Positions 57,043 to 64,000 of a stretch of 64,000 nucleotides of DNA are shown here, one piece after another (the stretch's first letter is position 1; each line of letters opens with the position of its first letter). The stretch covers positions 167,001 through 231,000 of the forward strand of contig JAHQRK010000039.1 in the NCBI GenBank assembly GCA_019828595.1, given 5' to 3'. The DNA is from Aphanomyces cochlioides. Lineage: Eukaryota > Oomycota > Saprolegniomycetes > Saprolegniales > Verrucalvaceae. Made by a program: the position numbers and the translations under genes. The notes beneath the pieces were generated by a model that worked only from the letters and a program-made list of their open reading frames with translations, searched no databases and was not told the DNA's origin.

Positions 57043-57776
57043 TCTATCCATAAGTCTAATGGGACGATTTCAGCATGTCGTGGACACTTTACGTACAATG
57101 TTCAATTTTACGTACAATTGTGTAAAGTAAATTTTACTTTACAGTACAATATCGTGTTGGAGGGTGTCGATGACTTTGTCATGACGAAGCGCAGAAACAA
57201 ATTGAATCCTGAAAAGGTGAAACCATCAATTGAGATGTTACGAGAAGCGAAGGCATCGTTGATGGGTAGCTCAAGATGAGGAGCGTCAAAGTGCAAATCG
57301 GTTTGACATTGTACACTTTACACTTTACGTTAAACGTCTACTAAATTTCTGCTTTACGTAAAACGACAAGTCAAGACATTCGGTCAACTGAGACTTCGCT
57401 GTCACAGATGGCTGTCGTGCCAGGCGCTCCACGGGGGAGAACGTGCGTCCACGACAAACACCGCACGCTGACCAGATGCCACTCGTCACAGAGTACGATA
57501 TTCCACCGTCGCACTCTTCGTCGCGCCATCGCACTCGTCCAATATCCTCTCACCACTCAGCCAACTTATTCGTCCAAAAGTCTATAAAAGTTATCCTCTC
57601 GTTCCCACTTAACATTATACATTATACCTACAGCCACAACTTTTATAAAAAAGACTAAAAAGGTTCTCAAGGAGACGAAGCGGCTAAAAGTTTGAAATGC
57701 AAGAAAGGATAAGCGGATCACAGTTCGTTTGTCTGGATATTTATCTATTTTTAGATTAACTTGGGGATAAACAGTT
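57043..57776. other. Spacer with repeats and possible hAT relic
   Basis: The sequence is AT-rich with repeated TTTACGTAC/TTTACGTAAA motifs at 57088-57125 and 57305-57365 and a perfect 23-nt hairpin at 57121-57143 (TGTAAAGTAAA arms). Confidence 0.4.
57148..57279 (+). pseudogene. Possible hAT transposase C-terminal relic
   Basis: A 44-codon frame reads NIVLEGVDDFVMTKRRNKL then NPEKVKPSIEMLREA and stops. The RRN+LNPEKV pattern resembles the C-terminal dimerisation tail of hAT transposases. It is bounded by TTTACGT-type repeats. Too short for certainty. Confidence 0.35.
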
Positions 57777-59280
57777 ATGGTTGAGTTCTATAAGAGGATA
57801 ACTCTTCGTGGCTTCGATATTCTTGACAAGTTGGACATTTTTCAAGAGGATCGTTCTGTTGTAGCACCGAGCGAGGACGAGAGCATGTCGCCGCCGCCGC
57901 GCCGTTTGAAGAAGCCTGGGATTATGCTCCTCGAGGAGGATTTCAACCTCTCCATGAGCGCCAATACGATCTTGAACGAGGAGTACGCCGCGGTCGGCAT
58001 TCTCTACGGCGCGATCCCCGCGCTGTCGTATCCGCTCATCAAGATCTACTTTGGCGCCGAGGGATACCAAGTGAGCGCGTACTCTAGCCTCGTGATCATC
58101 CCGTAAGATCTTCATGGGCGGCTTGAGCGACTGCGTGCCTCCGTCGCAAGCCGTGGATCCTCATCGGCTGGCTCGTCTGCGTCGTCTCGCTCGTCGTGCT
58201 CGCGTGTCTGTCGCCAGGGGAAACCTCCCTCACGACCAAAGTCTCGAACGACCACCTCTCCATCTACACGCTCTTGTCGATCGTCGCGTCGGACTGCGCG
58301 TCGGACTGCGCGTCGGACGCTCTGGTTGTCCAATATGCCATGCGAGAGCCCCTGGCGACGCGCGGCCGCATCCAGACCGCCATCTACACTGTCCGCGCCA
58401 TGGGTTTGATCGTCGGCAACCTCTGCGTCGGCGTCCTCCTCAATAGCTCCAAGTTTGGCGGCGAGTTCAAGTTCTCCATCGGGATCAACGTCATGTACAT
58501 CCTCCTCTGCCTTCCGTGCGTCCTCGCGATGCTCGCGACGATGATCACGGAAGACAAGACGGAGATGGTTCCCTTCCGCAAGTGGCTCCATCACTTCTGG
58601 CAGCTCGCCAAGAAGCAAGCGATGTGGCAGGTCTTGGCCTTCCGCTTCATCAGCAACGTCTTCCAGAACTTTGAGTCCGTCGCGACGAGTCCACTGAGCC
58701 AGCGCGTCCAGCCCTTCATGGACGGCATTACGAAAGCGATCGGGTACATCCTCTACACGCTCATCCTCGGCGTCGTCGGCCGCTACAGCCTCAATTGGAA
58801 TTGGCGCTGGACGATCGCGCTCTCGACGATTGGCCTCGTCGTGATCGACTTGGTCACGACCGTCGGGAACCTCCGATCCCAGTCGCGTCCGTCTTCTACA
58901 AGTACATCGACAGCTTCTTCTCCTTGACGAACGACAACTTTAAACTTGAGGCCAACGACACGACGTCGACGGAAGAGAAGACGCACATCCGATGGCAAGT
59001 CTCCTTCTTCGTCGCGTATGGGATGAAACTCCTCGGGCTCGTCTGGTTGCCGCCGCAGAAAGCGTACGTCCAGCGCCTCAAGCGGTACGGCATGGTGAGT
59101 TCGTTCGCCGGTGGATTGTCCATGGCGCTCTTCTTCTTCTTCCTCGCCTTTCTCCGTCTTTTTCAACTTGATCTCGATCTTCCCCTCCACGTCGCCTTGC
59201 AGGGGGATCCGGCAAGCGACCAACCACCAAAGCCCCAACTCCGTGATCCAAGAGCCGCCTTGTGTACTCGTAGCGCTTAG
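57777..59280 (+). pseudogene. Folate-biopterin (BT1) transporter, multiply broken
   Basis: Second decayed BT1 copy. The N-terminus is KKPGIMLLEEDFNLSM, but about 25 residues before the first membrane segment are lost. The frame stops at 58104 after SSLVIIP and resumes in other frames (KIFMGGLSDCVP, then RRKPWILIGWLVCVVS). The main frame 58196-58860 carries SDALVVQYAMREPLATRGRI, KTEMVPFRKWLHHFWQL and GRYSLNWNWRWTIALSTIGL. At about 58855-58880 a deletion removes some 75-80 residues, including the TELADLGNEG segment, and shifts frame to PVASVFYKYIDSFFSLTNDN. A short duplication, ASDCASDC, replaces part of one membrane segment. Clearly non-functional. Confidence 0.85.
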
Positions 59281-59800
59281 CATTTTTATTCACTCGTCCC
59301 CCGTTGAGCAAGTCTTTCAGCGCCCCCGCCACCCTCTCGGGAGGGGAACTGGGGGATTTCAAGAGTGTTTCAGTGGGGGGAAGGGCTCAATGTCGTCATG
59401 ATCTCTCCTCCCTTCAGCCAGCTGGAATGAGTACACGTTATTTAGGGTATTTCATCCATATTGTAGCCTTTTTACGGCTTTTTATTTAAGTTTTTTAATA
59501 CTGTCTAAGGTTTTTTAGTCTTTTATCGTCATGAGCCAGTTGAGGTTTATTTAGGGATTTTCAGGGACTGGAGGTGCACAACCGACAACACAAAGGACAG
59601 CGAGGCACTGGCGCTGAAGGAAGATGACGACGCTGGCTTTCGCTGGGGAAAGGAAAGAATTCCCATGTGGACAAACCAGTTGAGATTACGCACTCGTGTC
59701 GCATCTCCACCTGCTTATACACTGCGCACAGCGGCAGCGTGGATGTGCTGAGCGTCGATCGAGGACAAGAAGACGTCGAGATAGACATATAATTAACAAC
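59281..59800. other. Convergent spacer between BT1 copies
   Basis: No gene recognised. It contains a thymine-rich stretch at 59460-59560. Confidence 0.4.
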
Positions 59801-61522
59801 TTAAAGTTTCAAAGTGGTTGTGGGCTTGGGCGCGGCGGTCGTGGGTCGCTTGCCCGAGCCACCGGCAATACGCCACCAAGCGGTGTCGGGGAACATGGAC
59901 GTGAGGTTGAAGAAGAGCGAGAAGGCCAAGAAGAAGAAGAAGAGGAACATGGACAAGCCGCCAGCGAACGGGCTCACTCGGCCATATCGCTTCAAGCGCT
60001 GGACGTGGGCCTTCTGGGGAGGAAGCAAGAAGAGCCACACCAGAGCAAACAACTTCATGCCGTACGCGACGAGGAAGGACGACGTGACATTCCAGCGCAT
60101 CCAACTTCGGAATGCTTCATCGGAGAGCGTGTCGTTTGCTTCCTTCTGAAAGTTGTCGTTGGTCAAGTAGAAGTAACTGTCGATGAGCTTGTAGATGACA
60201 GACGAGACGGGGGTCGTCAAGTTACTGACCGTCGTGACAAGACCGTAGACGGCGCCTTCATTGCCGAGATCCGCCAGTTCCGTCGCGACAAAGGCAGACA
60301 CGATGAAACGCACACCGCCAGGGATTTGATCCGTGAGGGTGACGCCCGTGTAGAACCAAGGGTTGCGGACAACGTCCCAGATCGTGAGGAAGTACACCGT
60401 GCCATCAATCACCACCAAAGCAATCGACGTGATGGCAATCGTCCAGCGCCAGTTCCAGTTGAGACCGTAGCGACCGACGGTGGCCAAGATGGCAGTGTAG
60501 ATGACATACCCGATGGCTTTCGTGATACCTTCCATGAAGGGCTGGACGCCAGCCCAGTACTGACCGAGAGGACTTGGCGCCGTCGATTCGTAGTTCTGGA
60601 AGACGTTGTTGATGAAACGGAAGGCGAGGATTTGCCACATCGCTTGCTTTTGCGTGAGCTGCCAGAATTGATGGATCCACTTGCGGAAGGGAACCATCTC
60701 GGTCTTGTGTTCCGTCAGCATTGTCGTCGTGGCCGTCATGGCGACAAGGCATGGAATCAAGAGGATGATGTAGAAGACATTGATCGAGATGGAGAAGTTG
60801 AATTTCCCGCCAAAGTCGTGACTGTTGAGGCAGATACCGACAAAGAGATTCGAAAGGATCTGACCCATCGCACGGACAGTGTAGATGGCAGTTTGGATGC
60901 GACCGCGCGTCGCCAGCGGTTCTCGCATGGCATATTGGACAACCAAAGCGTCCGACGCGCAGTCGGACGTGACATAACCAAAGGTGGCCAACATCGAGAG
61001 CAGCGTATACGTCGGGAGAGGACTGTTGTAGAAGGGGAACGTTGGATCGGCTTTGTTCTTGAGGTGGAGTGGTTGCGCAGGAGGACCAGGAGACAACGAC
61101 GAGAGCACGACAAGCGACGCGATACAGACAAGCCAACCGATCATCATCCACGGCTTCCGTCGGAGACCCATGATCGGGACCAGGTCACTCAAACCACCCA
61201 TGAAGATCTTGAACGACCATGCGATGTTGACAAGCGTACTGTACGTCTTGGATTGGTACCCCTGGGCATCAAAGTAGTTCTTCACGAGAGGATACGACAC
61301 GCCGGGAATCGCAGCGTAGACAATCCCGATGGCGAAATACTGGGCAAAGATGGCGAGAGCGTCTTTACTGACCAAGCTGATTGCACCACCAGGGACAAGC
61401 GCGCCTTCTTCCAAGACGACATAGTCTTCCTTCAACATGGGATGGCTGTTGGAGAGCGTTTGCTCGAAATCATCGTCCAAGAGGTAGATGCCGGGTTTCT
61501 TGGGCGGCGACTGCGGACGCAT
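59801..61522 (-). CDS. Folate-biopterin transporter (BT1 family), intact
   Basis: Multi-pass major-facilitator-type carrier of the folate-biopterin transporter family; substrate is inferred from family. 573 residues, no intron. The start at 61522 (MRPQSPPKKPGIYLLDDDF) matches the N-termini of the two decayed paralogs; the frame is open upstream to 61606. About eleven to twelve hydrophobic segments are visible, with the family motifs SFKIFMGGLSDLVPIMGLRR, RRKPWMMIGWLVCIAS, TSDCASDALVVQYAMREP, KTEMVPFRKWIHQFWQLTQK, GLNWNWRWTIAITSI, VATELADLGNEGAVYGLV and LLPPQKAHVQRLKRYG. It is the only undamaged copy of three in this window, and is convergent with the other two. A 616-codon antisense frame across it is a shadow. 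Confidence 0.9.
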   Translation of the reverse strand: MRPQSPPKKPGIYLLDDDFEQTLSNSHPMLKEDYVVLEEGALVPGGAISLVSKDALAIFAQYFAIGIVYAAIPGVSYPLVKNYFDAQGYQSKTYSTLVNIAWSFKIFMGGLSDLVPIMGLRRKPWMMIGWLVCIASLVVLSSLSPGPPAQPLHLKNKADPTFPFYNSPLPTYTLLSMLATFGYVTSDCASDALVVQYAMREPLATRGRIQTAIYTVRAMGQILSNLFVGICLNSHDFGGKFNFSISINVFYIILLIPCLVAMTATTTMLTEHKTEMVPFRKWIHQFWQLTQKQAMWQILAFRFINNVFQNYESTAPSPLGQYWAGVQPFMEGITKAIGYVIYTAILATVGRYGLNWNWRWTIAITSIALVVIDGTVYFLTIWDVVRNPWFYTGVTLTDQIPGGVRFIVSAFVATELADLGNEGAVYGLVTTVSNLTTPVSSVIYKLIDSYFYLTNDNFQKEANDTLSDEAFRSWMRWNVTSSFLVAYGMKLFALVWLFLLPPQKAHVQRLKRYGRVSPFAGGLSMFLFFFFLAFSLFFNLTSMFPDTAWWRIAGGSGKRPTTAAPKPTTTLKL

Positions 61523-64000
61523 GCTGTGCTGCAGTCCAAGAATTAAAAAATGAGACTGGATTCCTATGTAACATCCCACAGCGACCGTGTGGAAAGGCGG
61601 CGCCAACTTCTATTCAAGAAAAACATGCCGCCGCATGGTCCGCCCCTTTGACTGATTGATGGACAGAACCAACCCGACCATGGATCACCAAATATTCTAT
61701 CCTTTTTCAAAGTGATTGGATCATATTTAATATTATATTATATTATACAGGAAATATAGTTGACTGTCTTTATAACCTCTCATCCTGGTATATGAAGAGA
61801 ATTATCGATTCAACGCGGCAATCAATGATGAATGAACCCCCAAGTCAATGTATTCAATCATTTTTGTGTAAATGTTCATGTTGTTTGTCTGTCAGGTGAA
61901 GGAATGTAAAGCAAACGACCTCTTCACAAAAATATAAATGTATACAAGTATGTGATAAAATTAAAAAGGTATTTAGGTTTAGAGTATGTTAAATTTAATA
62001 TGAAAGTTTGTATGGGCAAATTAGTTTTCGTCCTGTTTGGTGCAAAGTTGGTCGTTCCCATCACAATCGACACGGGCTCATCTGCCATGCATTACTCTCA
62101 CGTTCTGCTTGGGAGTCATAAGCGGGAATTCCTTGATGTGGCCTCGCATTCGTACTCTTGGACGAGTTTACAGCTCTAACTCGACTCTACTCCAAGCTCT
62201 CTACGATCTAAAGACGCTAGGACGCTTCAATTATTATGCTTGGCAGCCTCCACAAGGACAGAGGAGCGTCGAGAAAGCCACGGCGTTGCATGTGTATCGC
62301 CAAGAGTAGGCGACATGTCAACACGAGTCTGGTCCCCGGATGATGCTGCATGCACCAAATGGCGAGCAGAGTCAGCTGGAGTTTACAAATCAAACCAAAA
62401 GTTGACGGTAAGACACCGCCGTCGTTGTTGTTCCCAAGACGGACAACCGACGACGGGAGAGAGAGACTTGCAGGTCGACAAGGTCGAGGGGGATGTGATG
62501 GGAGATAGAGAATCAATGGCGTCGTTCGTGTCTTGACATGGTAAACCAGACAGGCGATGTCAACAGAGCGCAATGTGGCAGACAAGATCTAATTGACGCA
62601 CGTCAAGTGCACAATCTAATCCCGCATTGTCTTTTGCTGCTGGACGGGCACATAGAGAGCGGTCGCATTTGACCATTACATTGGCGAGAGTAGACCTCGC
62701 AGCAGAACAAAAACGCATGCGCCTCCACCTCTGCTCACAATTACCAATGCTCCAGGCACGACTCGTCGATGGCGTCAATGGGTGGAAAAAGCGCATCAGA
62801 CTGCGTACACAACCCATCGCGCACTGGTATTGCGCCGAAACGTAGCAAAAGCGGCGCAATCAAGAGTCCGGCAGGTCGAGAGTGAGATCGGATGTGTGGA
62901 TAGATGACGATTGTGTAGGCTCGTGTTTGACGTAACATGGTTGGGCTCATGGGTTGTCGGATGGAAGGTGGTTCATCCAGATGAGCTTGACGAACGCAGT
63001 GATTTGAGCCTCTTCTACGCGTGTGACACATGACGAAAAGAACGCAATGCCATGCTTCCAAGGCGATCCCAGCTGGCAATTCAAAGTGGACTCAGGATCA
63101 GCAACGATCAATCAGTCGTACCTACCTCTGAACTCGTCTATCTTGGCCTTCACATTGCCCAGACAACACCATCTTGGTGATGTCGTGTCCACGCCGCCAA
63201 TTGATTCCACCACGCGGTTGAAACATGCTCCCAAGCTGTCCTGCGACAGTGTATATACCCTCTCTATCCTCGGGGACATCACCCACGGGGGACATCTCTT
63301 GCAAACGGGTTGTAACTACGACAGCATCGAAAGAAGGCTAGCGTTCACATATGTTCCTGATTGCGTCATGGGATCTACTGTCAATCGCGCGGAGGATATG
63401 GTGCACATCAGCTGTAGACTGCATTCTGGCCAATTTGATCTCACATGGTTTTATTATATAACGTAGACTGTAATAAGTTAGACCTACTGATTTTTGCGTT
63501 TAACCTATTAATTATTATACGTCATTTAGGTCTCAAGTGGTTAAACTCACCAATATGTCCGGATAAAATGTCCGGATATAATAAGTATACAAACATCAAG
63601 ATAGACCGAACGGCCAATTTAGTTCAAAGCACTGACGTTAAATACCTATAACTTTTTTAGTTTTCATCGGATTGAAAAACCAAGCGATAGCTTCTCTTCG
63701 TCTTGTCCAGCGCTAACGATTTTGTGGTCTTACATACCTGAATATGCACTTTCAAAGGACTTATAGCGATAGGCGTTAGGCTATAAATTTCGCTGTCTTC
63801 AGCTGATGTGCACCATACGAAATGTGTGAAATTGTCGTCTGTCGGACCGGCGCAAGCAAAACAAGCAACCAGAGCAGAGCTAGAACTGGTCAGCCTCTGG
63901 GCTTCTCCCCCATTTCCGATCCACCCTGTCGATTCTTGATGTCCCTGGACGTAGGGACTCCTTGACGTACCAAATATGCGTTTCTGGCGCGGAGGAAACG
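61523..64000. other. Terminal spacer without recognised gene
   Basis: It holds the promoter side of the BT1 gene. The stretch 61690-61990 is AT-rich. Frames at 61952-62309 and 63023-63466 (147 codons, MTHDEKNAMPCFQGD...) have no recognised domain. TGTCCGGATA occurs twice at about 63557 and 63570. Confidence 0.4.

Noticed and set aside
59696..61546. 616-codon plus-strand open frame
   Set aside because: It is antisense to the intact BT1 transporter. Its composition (long runs of R, E, D) is what a GC-rich hydrophobic gene gives on the opposite strand, and it has no domain.

Overview
The window looks like oomycete nuclear DNA, most likely Saprolegniales (Aphanomyces-like). This is inferred from very short GT-AG introns (about 37-52 nt), compact GC-rich coding exons set in AT-rich spacers, a START-FYVE protein of oomycete type, a multicopy folate-biopterin (BT1) transporter family, and a mixture of Crypton, Helitron, Harbinger, mariner and pogo-like transposons. 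It is not bacterial: there are no operons or Shine-Dalgarno sites, and most host genes are interrupted by introns.

Layout. 0-8.8 kb is transposon debris: a decayed Harbinger gene pair, a 1.5 kb element with pogo-type ends, a frameshifted pogo transposase and a 1 kb minisatellite. 8.9-17.6 kb is the first host-gene island: a secreted purple acid phosphatase, two paralogous membrane-anchored glycosyltransferases with identical intron positions, and a fatty acyl-AMP ligase. 19.2-31.5 kb is a transposon block: a Crypton tyrosine recombinase, a 6.2 kb Helitron abutted head-to-tail by a second Helitron that carries a nested MITE, and a mariner with TA target duplication. 33.9-42.3 kb holds three dispersed paralogs of a five-finger WRKY19-like zinc protein, separated by long spacers with no recognised genes. 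44.3-45.3 kb is a broken START-FYVE gene. 46.1-49.6 kb is a chain of TA-flanked DNA transposons that share their TA junctions. 50.3-61.5 kb holds two decayed and one intact BT1 transporter genes, a further pogo-like transposase, an intact START-FYVE gene and an intronless copy of its C-terminal domain. The last 2.5 kb has no recognisable gene.

How genes relate. There is no operon. The visible logic is local duplication followed by decay: glycosyltransferase x2, zinc-finger x3, BT1 transporter x3 (one intact), START-FYVE x2 plus one domain-only copy. Recurrent CCAAT-box triplets in the AT-rich spacers, some upstream of genes or transposases, are the one candidate regulatory theme.

Splice models were derived by eye from reading-frame continuity, GT/AG signals and paralog comparison. 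No database search was available.
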